Positions 36,732 through 47,745 of a stretch of DNA of 64,000 bases are shown here, one piece after another; the first letter of the stretch is position 1, and each line of letters opens with the position of its first letter. The translations under genes and the position numbers were made by a program. The notes below the pieces were generated by a model, which made no database searches, was not told the DNA's origin, and saw nothing but the letters and a program-made list of their open reading frames with translations. This DNA is from Cavenderia fasciculata (Eukaryota; Evosea; Eumycetozoa; Acytosteliales; Cavenderiaceae). The stretch lies in NCBI RefSeq assembly GCF_000203815.1, contig NW_004457695.1, forward strand, positions 1,734,054-1,798,053, given 5' to 3'.

Positions 36732-39042
36732 AGACAGTACTATCAACATTAGCACAGACTTTAAGCACTTTCAGATTCAGATTCAGCATCCGAACAAGCG
36801 TAATGTAATGGCCACAACCTCACCATCATCGGCCATCACCAAATCAAATGCATCGTCACCCAATTCATCGGGTATAGATGTTCAAAAGTGCGGTATACAC
36901 CCAGAAGAGTCGTTAAAATGGTTCTGCACTCAATGCAACGTGTTTGTGTGCGGTGACTGTATCGTAGAGACACACAATGGACACAAGATACAGAGGCTTA
37001 AAGATTTAGAGATCGGTATGCGAAACAAGTACGATCTCTCGGGCAACAGAGTAGTCTATCTTTGGGACGTGCTGAAAGCTACCCTTCCTCATATAAAGTC
37101 ATATGAAATAACAGAGAATGATATCAAAGCATTCTTTGCAGAGCTGCACAATTCACTCAGCAATGAAGAAGCAAAGTATCTAAAAGTTGTTAAAAAGGAA
37201 AAGATATCTTATATCAAGATGGTTGAAAATTGCAAGACAGAGATGGAGATGATCATTGATTTTAGAGCAATCTTTGAATCAATTGGTCTACCCACTACTA
37301 CTACTCCTGTCGACAATCAATCAAAAGCAATAACTGCTGCTGCTCCATCACATGATGATAGTATTCCAGCTGATGCTGCTACTCCTCCACCATCGCCATC
37401 ATCACCACCATCAACCTTTGCCATTCCCAAACCTGAAAGCCTTCAGATAGTACCAGTATCGATCACGCCCAAAACCATTGTCCGTCCAGAAACCTACTAC
37501 AAGTATTTTGGAAGTAAAGAACCAACATTTGATACAGTGTCAAAGATCTATGCCTCTGAAAAGCACGGTGCTGCCCCTATGCCTGCCAACTCTAGTTTCT
37601 CGACACAGTACATATCAGGTGCTCAATTTCATACAATCAACCCCCACGTGATTAAAATGACCACCGAGGATTTCATCGATGAAGTAAATAGAGAATCATC
37701 AATCAACAAATTCATTTCAAACAATCTTAATAATGATATTGCATACTCCTCATTTGAATACACTCATCTTGGTCATCTGATGGATCAGTGGAATCAATTA
37801 AATGTTCAAAATGATATATTTTTGGTCTCAAAACAAAATGATCATTTAATTTCACAATCTCCTACTCCTCCTCTCTCAACCATCAATAATAATAATAATA
37901 CAGAAAGTGTAATAGTTACAACAACAACAACAACACCAGCACCACCACCAAAACCAACCAAATATGAATTTATGGTAAATGATACAGTTGTTAGTAAATC
38001 AATGAATTATCTTAGACAGGCATGTGAACTCGTTGTAAATGATTTGTCGGTTGGTAATGAAAGTACAGAGAAATATATCAAAGAGAATACAATTAGATAT
38101 ATCTATTGTCTGTGTGGAATGGAGAGTACACAACATTTATCATTGGTAGAAGTTTATGATATTCAACAAAACAGATGGGGGTTTGCAGAAGGTTCAAGAA
38201 TGAAACGTGCATGCTCATCATCATCTGTTGTATCAATCCTCGATTATGTATACATTTTTGGTGGTAATGACTCCTTGTCAACCTATGAAAGAATGGATCT
38301 TTATTCTGGTAAATGGGATTGTTTGGATAATATTCAAACCACTGGTGGTTCATCAATGGCAGCCGTTTGGGATGAAGGTCGTTATATATACCTAGTTGGT
38401 GGTATCCAAAATAATAATACATTGGGTCGTGTCGATAGATTTGATATTATGACTGGTAGATGTTCAAATATCGGTCAACTCAAACGTCCTCGTTATTATT
38501 GTTTTGCTTGTTATCTAGATGGTATCATTTATGTAATTGGAGGTACCCATAAAGAGCCCGAAAAAGCATATACAATGGTCAATGACATTGAAGCATTTAG
38601 TATTTCAGACGGTTCATCAAAACAAATCTATCAATTTAGCAATAGCTCTTCACGTGTTGAAGGGTTTTGTTTTGATAAAAGAGAATACATTTACTTTCTT
38701 ACAAGTACAGAGTTTTGTAGATTCTCTGTATTTACAAGAAAAGCAGAATCACTTGCAGAGGTACCAGTCCGTGATGGTAAATTTGGTCTGTCCCTTGTAT
38801 TTGGATTTGTCAATAATCTTCCTAAAATCTATCTCATTGGTGGCAAACATCCGACCAATTTTATATATGACATTAATAGTAACTCTTGGGACGCGACATT
38901 TCCATCGAAATCAAAGTACACTTATTTTCATGGTGCTGTTGGAGTTGGAGAAATTATCCCAAAAGCATCAGATACCTACCAAATGCAATTACAACAACAA
39001 AAAGCTCAACAAAATACTCAACCAGCCCCTGTTAACAATTAG
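36581..39042 (+). CDS. B-box zinc finger / kelch repeat protein, right copy
   Basis: Two exons: 36581-36595 (M-I-N-P-T, donor ACT|GTAAGT) and 36688-39042, 789 residues. A start at the Met of 36694 would also work and needs no intron; the upstream exon is preferred because its donor, acceptor and phase all fit. A poly-Asn run follows, then the B-box (CGIHPEESLKWF, CTQCNVFVCGDC, ETHNGH) and about 130 residues of linker containing VVYLWDVLKATLPHIK and SLSNEEAKYLKVVKKEKIS, a helical region missing from the left copy. The kelch repeats and Gln-rich tail match the left copy almost residue for residue. The full-length linker suggests this copy is nearer the ancestral form. Confidence 0.9.
37428..39033 (+). 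repeat. inverted repeat, right arm (1,606 bp)
   Basis: Partner of the left arm at 34004-35609. A second, shorter block of high identity covers the B-box (about 36905-37040 here, 35700-35838 in the left gene). Confidence 0.85.
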
Positions 39043-39465
39043 GTCACCAACCAATAAATGGGGTTGCCTCCCTTTTTGAAAAAAATAGAGAAAAATTAAT
39101 TTTTGTTTAAATATTTCTAATATTATCTTATGGTACAATAATATTAAAGAACTTTCAATATTATTTTAATTTGAATAGATTTTCGGCGCCTAATTAAAAA
39201 AAATAATTAATTATTTTTAAATTAAAAAAAAAAATGCCTTGTCCAAAGACTGGTCATTCGAGCGGGGCTCGGGAAACTCCATTGATCTGAGAAAATGAAA
39301 GGAATGATTAAATTGGGTCTTTTACTATTAGAGACAATAAATATTTGATTCCTTTGATTTTCTCGTTGCAATTGTACCAAACCACATAAATTCGAATCAA
39401 TGTGCTTATGCAACCATTATTTTTTTTTTTAAATTTTCATAAACACAAGAGAAATAATAATAATA
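39043..39465. other. intergenic
   Basis: Very AT-rich to 39235, then a less AT-rich patch (39236-39420) with no usable frame on the plus strand; a 63-codon stretch on the minus strand is judged chance. Likely promoter of the kinase gene. Confidence 0.5.
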
Positions 39466-40455
39466 ATGCCATTATTCGAAACTATAACAGTTGATATAGA
39501 ACAACTAAGAGAGACAGTATCAAAGATATGGGGAGTAGAGATTGACAAATGTATCAAAGCATCACAGAATCATACCTATCTTGCTAAAGATGGTGACAAA
39601 CAATTCATACTTCGAATTACACCCGACCCCAAACAAGATAGAGAAGCAGCAATGGAGTTGGAAGTACAATTCTTACAATACCTTGTAGAGAATGGTCTGC
39701 CAACATGTCCACCCATTCAAAAACTAAAGGGTCAATCTGAAAAGGATACATCTTCATCATTGTATATCGCCAAGATTGATACTTTGTTATTAGTAGTATT
39801 TAGCTATGCTGATGGTGAACCTGTAGTCTATCAAGATTGGAAGTGGTTAAATACAAAAGAGATTGTTGTTGCTTTGGGTAGATGGTTCCATCAACTACAC
39901 ACTCTATCCAAAAAGTATTCAGCTACACCGTCATCATCAACGGCCACTTGTCTAGCAGCTGCACGTAACTGGCGTAAACTACATGGTGGTGTACTCGAGA
40001 CTGTCATTGTCGACCCACTAGACCAAGCAACTGTCACTGACCCCAACCAATTTGGTATCATTCACGGTGACGTTAATCCAAGTAACTATTTTTGGAACGC
40101 AGACATCTCTATGCCCGTCATGTTTGATTGGGATCAATTACAATCATCTTGGTTCTTGTATGACCTATCCGCTCCCATCTGGGGTGTTGTAGTCCTTGAA
40201 AAGTCTGGGTCTGACGGTAAACCAGTCCCAGGTGCTTCAGTCTCTCAATATACAGATTGGCTACTACAAGGTTATGAAGAACAAGACGGCGGTGTCAAAG
40301 TAGACAGACAAGCACTAGATCGTATGGTTGTCATTAGAAGAGAACTCTATGTCCGATTCTGTAAACAAGCTATCGGTGAACTACAAGATGATCATCCAAT
40401 GTATAAATTTTGTAAATCAATGGTTGATTTATTTGAATCAAATAAAAATATTTAA
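39466..40455 (+). CDS. aminoglycoside-phosphotransferase-fold small-molecule kinase
   Basis: Single exon, 329 residues. The APH/choline-kinase fold is shown by the N-lobe (NHTYLAKDGDKQFILRIT, with the likely ATP lysine), the Brenner-type catalytic loop IIHGDVNPSNYFW near residue 200 and the metal-binding segment VMFDWDQLQSSWFLYDLS near 220. An Asp and an Asn in HGDVNPSN and the Asp of FDWDQ are the expected catalytic residues, so it should be active. Members phosphorylate amino sugars, choline, homoserine or related hydroxyls; the substrate cannot be read here. No intron, few low-complexity runs and a somewhat higher GC content than neighbours fit either a compact gene or past transfer from bacteria. 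Confidence 0.85.
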   Translation: MPLFETITVDIEQLRETVSKIWGVEIDKCIKASQNHTYLAKDGDKQFILRITPDPKQDREAAMELEVQFLQYLVENGLPTCPPIQKLKGQSEKDTSSSLYIAKIDTLLLVVFSYADGEPVVYQDWKWLNTKEIVVALGRWFHQLHTLSKKYSATPSSSTATCLAAARNWRKLHGGVLETVIVDPLDQATVTDPNQFGIIHGDVNPSNYFWNADISMPVMFDWDQLQSSWFLYDLSAPIWGVVVLEKSGSDGKPVPGASVSQYTDWLLQGYEEQDGGVKVDRQALDRMVVIRRELYVRFCKQAIGELQDDHPMYKFCKSMVDLFESNKNI

Positions 40456-40724
40456 CAAATAATAAAGTACTACTACTTAATCGATCGATTTCCTAATCAA
40501 AAAAAATCTTGTTAATAATTATTGTGCGTGGGGAGATTTGAATTAAAAATTTTATTTACTTTTTTGGAGTTCTTCTAACACCCCCCCCTCTTTCTTTCTC
40601 CTCTCTCTCATTCTTTTTTATTCTTTTATACTATTATTATTATTTGTACACTATTCTTTTTTTTTTTTGTTTTTTCTACAGTTATTCGTTTTTTATTTAT
40701 ATATTAATTTTTTTTAAAAGAATA

Positions 40725-43465
40725 ATGATCAATAATGATATTATAAAAGATGATGATGATGATTTAGAGACTGTTGCAACAAATGTACTAGTAGACGAGG
40801 AGCAGCAACAAGATACATCCAATAAACTAGTAGTTTTGGATATCAATTTTACACCAATAGTAACACAAGAAAAAGAAGAAGAAGATGATGAAGCAAATGC
40901 AACATTGACAGAAATGTCTAGTATATCATCATCAAATTCATTGGTATCAGCTGAAGAAACTGAATTGGATAATACCAGTGATCAATCAACTACTACTTTA
41001 CAACCAGAACAACAACAACAAATAACAAATGAACAACAACAAAAAGATCAAAAGAAAACAATACCAATTAATCTTGATTTCTTGGATGATTTGGTTGCAA
41101 CTGTAAAAGATTATAATAAATCTTCTACCTCTTCTACCTCGTCTACCTCTACAACTTGTACTTTGAATGAACAAATTACACCATTATCATCACCAAGATT
41201 AGAATATGTTTCACATCCAACCATTGCCATTTTACCAACATCATCATCACAAGTTGGATCATCGTCGTCATCATCATCATCATCGTCATCATCATATGAA
41301 CCTTATGAAGTACCAAAGAAATCTTTACCTCCTATTCCTCAAACGACAAATCATTCAAGATCACTTTCTACTTCAGTTTTGGAAAAGGATGAAAAAGAAA
41401 AGAATAATATAACTACTGATCAATCAACAACTCAACATCAATCAACTCCAAATACTCCAACTTTATTGGGTGGCCAAAAATCCATATCTACAACTACAAC
41501 CACAACTATATCAACTCCAATTCCTAATCCAACTCCAACTCCTACCAATCCTCCAATACAACAAAATTCTGGACCATCATTTATAAAAAGAATTTTTAGA
41601 AGAGATTCTAGTAAAACAAATGTTAAAATTTTAGAAGAATCTCAACAAATAACATCACCACCAACTATATCAAGAGAAAATAGTGGTTCTTCTACCACTT
41701 CTACTGCCGCTACGACGGATGGATTTTTTAGTTCAATTGGAAGTTTATTATCAAAGTCTGCACCATCAACACCTGATGCAAAAAGAAATCAACAAAATCA
41801 ACAAAATCAACAAAATCCTTCCATTGAACCATTTTCATTATTATCTCCTACTACTACTACTACTCTTACTACATCACTTTCATCACTACCATCAATGGAG
41901 ACATTTGCAAAATTAATAGAAATTAGTGAACCATTATCATATGAAGTATTTTTAGAGAAATTGGAAAGTGCAGCACATATAAAATCATCGATTGATAGTT
42001 TTGTTTCCAAACTAAAGAATCGAAAAGGATTGGCAAATGATGATCTTCGAGAGGCATTGATGGATTTTGTCTCAAATACTATGCATTCACTTTCCAACGA
42101 TGAGAGATGGGCCAATTCAACCAACGATGAAATGGTCTACACCTCTCATCATCTTCAACAATATGTCATTGAAAAAATCTATGACTATGTATTCCGCGCC
42201 ACCCAAGACGAAGTTGAAAAGGATCAAAAGTTGGCAGACACGATTGCCCACCTCTACTTTATTCAACCACATCACCTCGAAATCATTGTCAATGAATCGA
42301 GTGAACCCATGTGGGACGAGGCTGCTGCTTTTCTTCAAAAAATCAATACCACCAAGAGTTGTCGTCACAAAATGATGTATATCGTAAAATCTTGTAAATC
42401 TATTCTAAATAATCTTTCATCTCAAAGCTCTGGTGAATCTCATGGTGCAGATTCTTTACTTCCTCATTTAATTTATGTAGTTTTAAAATCAAATCCAACA
42501 AATTTAAATTCAAATGTTTCGTAAGAAAAGATTAAAAAAAAAAAAAAAAAAGAAAAATTAAATAATTATTAATTAATCTCTTTTCTTTTCTACTTAGGTT
42601 TATAAGTAAATTTTCAGATGCAACAGATTCTGAAGCAATTTATTATATGACTCAATTGGTATCTGTAATTTATTTTATTGAAAATATTAAAGCAGAATCT
42701 TTAAAAATTGATAAAAAAGAATTTAATAGATTAATTGGAAAGAAAAAGAAAGAAGAAGAAGAAGAAGAAGAAAAGGAAGAGGAAGAGAAGAAGAAAAAGA
42801 AGAAAAAGAACTTTGATAATTTATCAAGATCAATTATATTTGATGATGGAGCATTGGCATCATTGATTGAAATGTTTCCAGATTGTGATAATCAATATTT
42901 AATAGATTGTATAAATTATATAGATACTAAACATCGTCACAAAAATCCTCCTCAGGGACCATTGTCTATTGCAGAATTGGTAAATCGTGTCACAAATATG
43001 ATTGCTGAACATCAAGGTTATCTTCAAGTTTCTCCAAATTTAAAATTAAGAGGAAAAGGAGATAAAAAGAAAAATCAAAATAATCAAAATAATCAAAATA
43101 ATATGACAAAATCAACTTCATTTCAATCTTTAAATATTAGTAAAGAAAATAATAATAATAATAATCAAAATAATAATACAATTTCAACAAATACTGCTTT
43201 ACAACAACTTTTAGGTCAAAAGGAAAAAGAAGTAGAACAATTAAAACGTAAATCCCAAAATGATGAAATGGAAATAATAGAGTTGAAAAAGAAATTACAA
43301 CAGGCTAGTGCAAAGAATCGTAAATCTGGGGAAATTGATTTGGCTAGTTTACAGTTTGGCAATGCATCGTATGATCAATTGAAATTGACAGATCTACCAA
43401 AATTGTTCGAGGAATATCAGAAAATGTTTGCGCTGGTCAAAAATGTTCAATCTCTTGGTAAATAA
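40725..43465 (+). CDS. VPS9-domain Rab5-family GEF with CUE-like domain
   Basis: Two exons, 40725-42520 (donor TTTC|GTAAG) and 42598-43465, 887 residues. The start is taken at MINNDIIKDDDDD; the frame is open upstream but that part is a T-rich leader. Residues 1-390 are Ser/Thr/Gln low complexity. The VPS9 domain spans about 440-640: LREALMDFVSNTMHSL, HLYFIQPHHLEI, HKMMYIVKSCKSILNNL, DSLLPHLIYVVLKSNP and, in exon 2, YYMTQLVSVIYFIENI. VPS9 domains load GTP on Rab5/Rab21. After a Lys/Glu run comes LASLIEMFPDCDNQYLIDCI, a CUE-like ubiquitin-binding motif, then a coiled coil. This layout recalls yeast Vps9 (VPS9 then CUE). The stop codon lies inside the left arm of the tRNA inverted repeat. Confidence 0.9.
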
Positions 43466-43713
43466 ATTGTATTTCATTTTTTAATCTTACAAGAGAATGG
43501 ATTTGGTAGATGCTACAGTTGTCGTGAGACGTTCTTTCTTGAGGGCAAAACAAGAGGAAAAAAAAAGGCAGAAGAAAAAAGGGGGGAGGACCAAAAAAAA
43601 AAAAGGGGTGTGTGAAAAATGGAAAAAAAAGGGTGTGAAAGGGGACTGTTGTTGGAATCTATGTCCTGGATGCATTCTGGAGCCATGGCTAGGTATCCAG
43701 GTTATATTCATAT

Positions 43714-44383
43714 TTTTTTTTTTTACTACTAAGGTGGGTATCCAGGATCACCACTAGAAATTTTATTTTGTTTAGTTTAATGATTAAATGAGATAACCTT
43801 TGTGGCAAAGAGTTATTTGGCCTACAGCGAATCCTACGCCGATTCCTATACGTATGGGACCCTTTGGTCACCATCTATTTACAGTAGAGTCGGGGGATAC
43901 CTTTGTCCATTTTAGTGAAGTGATTTCATCGCTACGGTCGCCTCGGTTGGTTGTCTTTAGGCTGATTAATTGCATCCATGATTAAATTTGATTAAACTTG
44001 ATAGAATCCGTGATGTTGACAGGTCTGGTGGCAGTCTTTCAGGATCAACATTGCTATTATGGTCTGTCGGGCCATAAAGAGTGACCATTCTCCATTAGCC
44101 AGGTACTCGATGAGTGGTATGGTTGATGAGGAACAGAATAAAGCTAGGTCGAAGCAGAGTTCTAAAACAAAAATGAAAAAAGTCGGGTTTTTTTTGCGCG
44201 TGTCCGTTTAAATGATGAGACTTATATGCAAAAAAATCGTACTTTAGTTATTAAGGTAACAGCAACTTAAGTAATGAGTGAAACGAATAATAAGTTGCTG
44301 TGCTCTTGCTTCTAGGTTGAGTGGTTTTGTTTATAATGATGTATGTTTGAAAAGATACAAGAAAAAAAACAACTGAGGTTATA
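43714..44383 (-). mobile_element. truncated retrotransposon-like insertion next to tRNA-Ser (TRE3-like guess)
   Basis: About 670 bases present only in the left arm. It is bordered by direct repeats GGTTATATTCATAT at 43700-43713 and 44384-44397, the look of a target-site duplication. On the minus strand it ends in a 12-A run next to the repeat, as a non-LTR element would. It lies about 37 bases downstream of the tRNA 3' end. Dictyostelid TRE3 LINE-type elements are known to insert a short way downstream of tRNA genes. No reverse-transcriptase frame is present, so it would be a heavily 5'-truncated or internally deleted copy, or a non-autonomous relative. Confidence 0.5.
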
Positions 44384-44433
44384 TTCATATGAAGCGCCGG
44401 ACGTACCGAAAAAAATTGCAAAATGAATTGTAT

Positions 44434-44515
44434 CGGTCTCTGCAGGGTTCGAACCTGCGCTCCCGAAGGAACATCCTTAGCAGGGATGCGTGTTAAACCA
44501 CTCCACCAAAAGACC
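44434..44515 (-). tRNA. tRNA-Ser(GCU)
   Basis: 82 nt including discriminator G. Acceptor stem GGTCTTT/AGAGACC, anticodon arm CATCC-CTGCTAA-GGATG giving anticodon GCU (reads AGC/AGU serine codons), long variable arm with a TTCG tetraloop (TTCCTTCGGGAG) as serine tRNAs need, and T arm GCAGG-TTCGAAC-CCTGC. No intron. T-runs follow on the minus strand. One more T in the D-loop than the partner gene at 48002. Confidence 0.95.
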
Positions 44516-44544
44516 GTTCGAGATGATGCCAGTTGCAACATCAT

Positions 44545-44556
44545 CGTATTTATACG
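44545..44556 (-). promoter_or_regulatory. upstream TATA-like palindrome of tRNA-Ser
   Basis: CGTATTTATACG lies 30-41 bases upstream of the tRNA 5' end. The same 12-mer, read in the tRNA direction, sits 34-45 bases upstream of the second tRNA-Ser, while the rest of the two 5' flanks has diverged. A conserved TATA-like pol III element is a reasonable reading. Confidence 0.5.
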
Positions 44557-44619
44557 ACTATCACGGATGTGAATGGTAGCCATTGAAGTTAAAAAAAAAA
44601 AAAACATTTATGCGCTCAA

Positions 44620-44930
44620 GAATATCACCAAAGGGGGCCATGCATGGCGTGGCAAGTGAGTCGGGTGTGTGCTAGGACACCCCCACGGAAGGATGACCGG
44701 GTTAGTTTCCCCTTCTCAGCAGGAGATTGGGTAACGGGAAGGTAGAGGGGGACCTACTGGGCCGTTGCGAACAGATCTGACATCTCAAATAAAATATTCA
44801 ACACGTAAAGACGAGTGTCCACAATGGGGAGTAAATTGGCGCGAGAGTTGAGAGCGGCAGTCGGTCTTGGACGCACCCAAGGCTTAAGGTTTCACCTCAA
44901 GTATGGTACTAAAATTAAAGAAGATGGGTG
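44620..44930. other. GC-rich block of unknown nature
   Basis: About 310 bases much richer in G+C than anything around, with local hairpins such as GGGTGTGTGCTAGGACACCC (44663-44682) and TCTCAGCAGGAGA (44714-44726). All frames contain stops; one minus-strand stretch reads plausibly for about 45 codons (LLPIVDTRLYVLNILFEMSD within it). It could be a structured RNA gene, a transposon remnant or a fragment of multicopy DNA. I compared it from memory with 5S, U1, U2, U6, SRP and RNase P RNAs without a match. Confidence 0.45.
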
Positions 44931-45989
44931 CCATATTTGCGTCAACACCTTCATCTTCTTCTACTCTCTCTTCATCTATCAATAATAATATTAATAATAT
45001 AATAATCAACTAAATAATAATAACAAAATTGAATAATTATACCAACACAATATTACAGCCTAAAGGAAAAGAGAAAAAAAAAAAAAAAATAGCGATTTTA
45101 TTCATTTTTAGAACAAGCAACAATCCAAAACAATCCAACATGCTTGACACTATACAATAAGATACATGATAAACCTCCATATAACATGTATCATAGACAT
45201 GGACAAACTCCCAGAACAAATTAACTTTACTTCTTCTTGAGATATTCTTTATTTCTTGCTGGTCAATTAAAATGTATAATTAATAAAACTTTGTAACTTC
45301 TGGGTACTACTCTTCCCGATAGGAGAGAACAATAAAAGAATTATTTTAAAAAAAAAAAAGCATATCACCCAACAACGGGGCTAACAGAACCTCTAACTAT
45401 TTTATATTCTATGGATTTTATTACAAAATTGGATTGGAAACTCCATTGGAAGGTGAATCAAGATACTCTGGGTAATAATTATAATATTTTCAATTATTAT
45501 TATTTTACTCTTTGCAACTTTAAACTTTGCAATTAAAACTTTTCATTTTGATTTTCCTCTTTGCCTTTGTTACTCGCTACTTTGCCATTAACTCTCTACA
45601 CTTTTCCATTGTTACTTTTCACTTTGCCAATTTAAACTTTACAAGTTTTATTTATACCACCGAAACTCTTTCCTACTCTTATTCAATCTTTTGGTTTTTG
45701 ATTAAAACTAATAAAACAAAAATGAATTTTGATTTTAATTCATTCAATAGTCCTTAAATAAAAAGAGTTAATTTAATATCTTTATGGGGTGATATTGAAT
45801 ACATCGAGTATTTATATTGTTACCTTTTTGGAATTAAATCAGATGCAACCAATCCAGAATTTCTGATCCTATGGTCTTTGGTATATAATTGAACTCAAAA
45901 AATACCTAGTTAAGATTTTTTCTTACCTTGTGATTGGTCATTTTAGGATGCGGAGGAGTAGGAGGAGGAGGAAGAGATAGTTTTTTAAG
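44931..45989. other. intergenic with faint coding remnants
   Basis: AT-rich. Short coding-like stretches occur on the plus strand: near 45414-45470 (FITKLDWKLHWKVNQD) and 45775-45891 (SLWGDIEYIEYLYCYLFGIK and on), neither with a usable gene model. Otherwise nothing. Confidence 0.35.
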
Positions 45990-47745
45990 TTGATATCAAA
46001 ACTTTAATCTTTTCTTCTGATAGATTATGATGTTTTAGCATTGAGCCAAAAGATAGAGTATACCATCTCTTCTGTCTCCGATTCAAGATTATTGTGTTTA
46101 AAAGTATTAAACAACTTGTCAATTGGTAGATTGATGGTAGATTTTAATGTTTCATCAAGTAAATAGATGATTGGTTTCTAATCTTTGTTTCAAAAAAAAA
46201 AAAAAAAAAAAAGAGTTGATAAAGATCCTCAATATCCTGGGTAGTACAAGTCAAACATATGTAAAGTATTTTGGATAAAATACTAATGACTATCTATCAG
46301 GATCAACAATTATAAATAATCCAATAAAAATTAATTCATTCTTATTCATTTTTTTTCTATAGATTCTTAAGTTGATTCATTTTATTTAGTAATATTTATT
46401 TTCTATCAAAGTAACTTTATCTATTATTAACTGTATCATTGAAAGGGTATAATATATTCATAATTGGTGATTGCTTCATCACACAAACCCCAAATCACCA
46501 TTAAAACATTCCTTTTTACGAGCGTGAAATCTCTTTGGAGATGTACACCCTCCTCTTTTCAAAGGATAAATAATTGTTATTATGGTTATTCTTATATTAG
46601 TTGTTGTTGTATTGGAAAATAAAAATAAAAAACCAGTCTATTTCTTTTCGCTTTAATCGTTCTAGTTCTTGTTGTATATACCACTGTCATTGCTTTGATT
46701 GTTATTATTTGACTATTATTGTTTGATTATTATTCTTTTTGTTGTCATTCTTTTTGTTGTAAACTTTCTTTTTAGATTTGTCATTATTTGTTTGGTTGTA
46801 CGATCTCTTCTTCTTCTTCTTCTTCTTCTTCATCTACATCATTTTCTTGTTCAACCTTTTCCTCCTCTCTCGAAGATACGGTTCCACTATTTTGGTGATA
46901 TTCCTTTATCAATTCATCACATTTCAGTTCTCTTTCATTTATCCATCTATATCGATTTCCATATGGCCGTGATAGGTGGGGAGGAGTGGTTGATATTGTT
47001 GACTCTCACTCTTTCTATTAGTGTTGTCAACCTAATCCTTTACATTTTGATCAATTATTTCATTGTTGTGATGATTGCAATTATTTTAATGTTATAATGT
47101 TATAATGATTGTAATGATTGTATTGTTGTAATGATTATAATCGTTGGAATAATTGAGATTGTTGGTTGTAATGATTGTAGTCATTGAAATGGTTGTATTG
47201 TTGGTGAATGTGTCAATACGAATGATTGTTGATTGACCGATCCATCATTCAACCTGTCACACAACAACCACCTGCCCACCTTCATTCAATAACAATTATC
47301 TACCTACGAAACAATAATGATAAAGTTAACATTTAAGTATATGTTTTGTACATTTATAATATTGCAAACAATTCTCTCTTGATCGATACTATCATAAAAT
47401 CTATAAAAATCATTAGAAATACTATTAGAATAAAGCATACATAAGGTGTATTTTTGTAATATTACCTAATTTAAATGTTTGTAAAGGATCATCTGAGGAG
47501 GTACACAATAAGACATAGTTAATCAGCTTATGATCATTTCAAAAAAAAAAAAAAATGAAAATAATTATTGATGTAATAACATTAACTATTTATACTCTAT
47601 CAAGCAATCTATGTTTGAACAACTTTTAGTTTCTTTTCTTTCTCTGAATCTATGTACAAATCTGATAATGTATTGTTTTTAATATCTCCAATTGGATCAC
47701 CTTGTTGGTGGATGTTTTAAAAATAATGTAAATCTTTAAAATATT
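45990..47745 (-). pseudogene. decayed host gene(s), part resembling a BACK domain
   Basis: A series of coding-like minus-strand pieces separated by stops and AT-rich sequence: about 47620-47740 (GDPIGDIKNNTLSDLYIDSE), 47460-47545 (HKLINYVLLCTSSDDPLQTF), 47290-47430 (FYDSIDQERIVCNIINVQN), 46440-46560 (RDFTLVKRNVLMVIWGLCDE) and 46010-46185 (LPIDKLFNTFKHNNLESETE, then EMVYSIFWLNAK). The last continues in another frame as HHNLSEEKIKVLIS, as a single-base shift would give. Its spacing of Leu, Ser-Glu and Trp-Leu is like the BACK region that follows BTB domains. No model joins them. A real gene with unusual splicing is less likely than decay. Confidence 0.35.

Larger units (their letters stand above)
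43459..44515. repeat. inverted duplication, left arm with tRNA-Ser
   Basis: The block from the last codons of the VPS9 gene to the tRNA-Ser matches 48002-48357 in inverted orientation. Matching parts are 43459-43713 and 44384-44515; the 670 bases between are an insertion absent from the right arm. Sampled identity is well above 90 percent (for example GGAATCTATGTCCTGGATGC against its copy with one change). Confidence 0.88.

Noticed and set aside
40644-40724. N-terminal hydrophobic extension of the VPS9 protein
   Set aside because: Made of a T-rich leader (FFFCFFYSYSFF); the Met at 40725 starts normal sequence, so no signal anchor is claimed.
43487-43874. Open frames in the tRNA inverted repeat left arm
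   Set aside because: They cross G-, A- and T-runs and the insertion border; the matching copies in the right arm do not keep a frame.
44635-44760. U6 snRNA or SRP/RNase P RNA in the GC-rich block
   Set aside because: A short AAGGATGACC match to U6 is isolated; the rest of U6 and the conserved SRP and RNase P cores are absent.
46699-47097. 132-codon open frame on the plus strand
   Set aside because: Leu/Phe/Val/Ile runs from TTG/TTC/ATT repeats; not protein-like.
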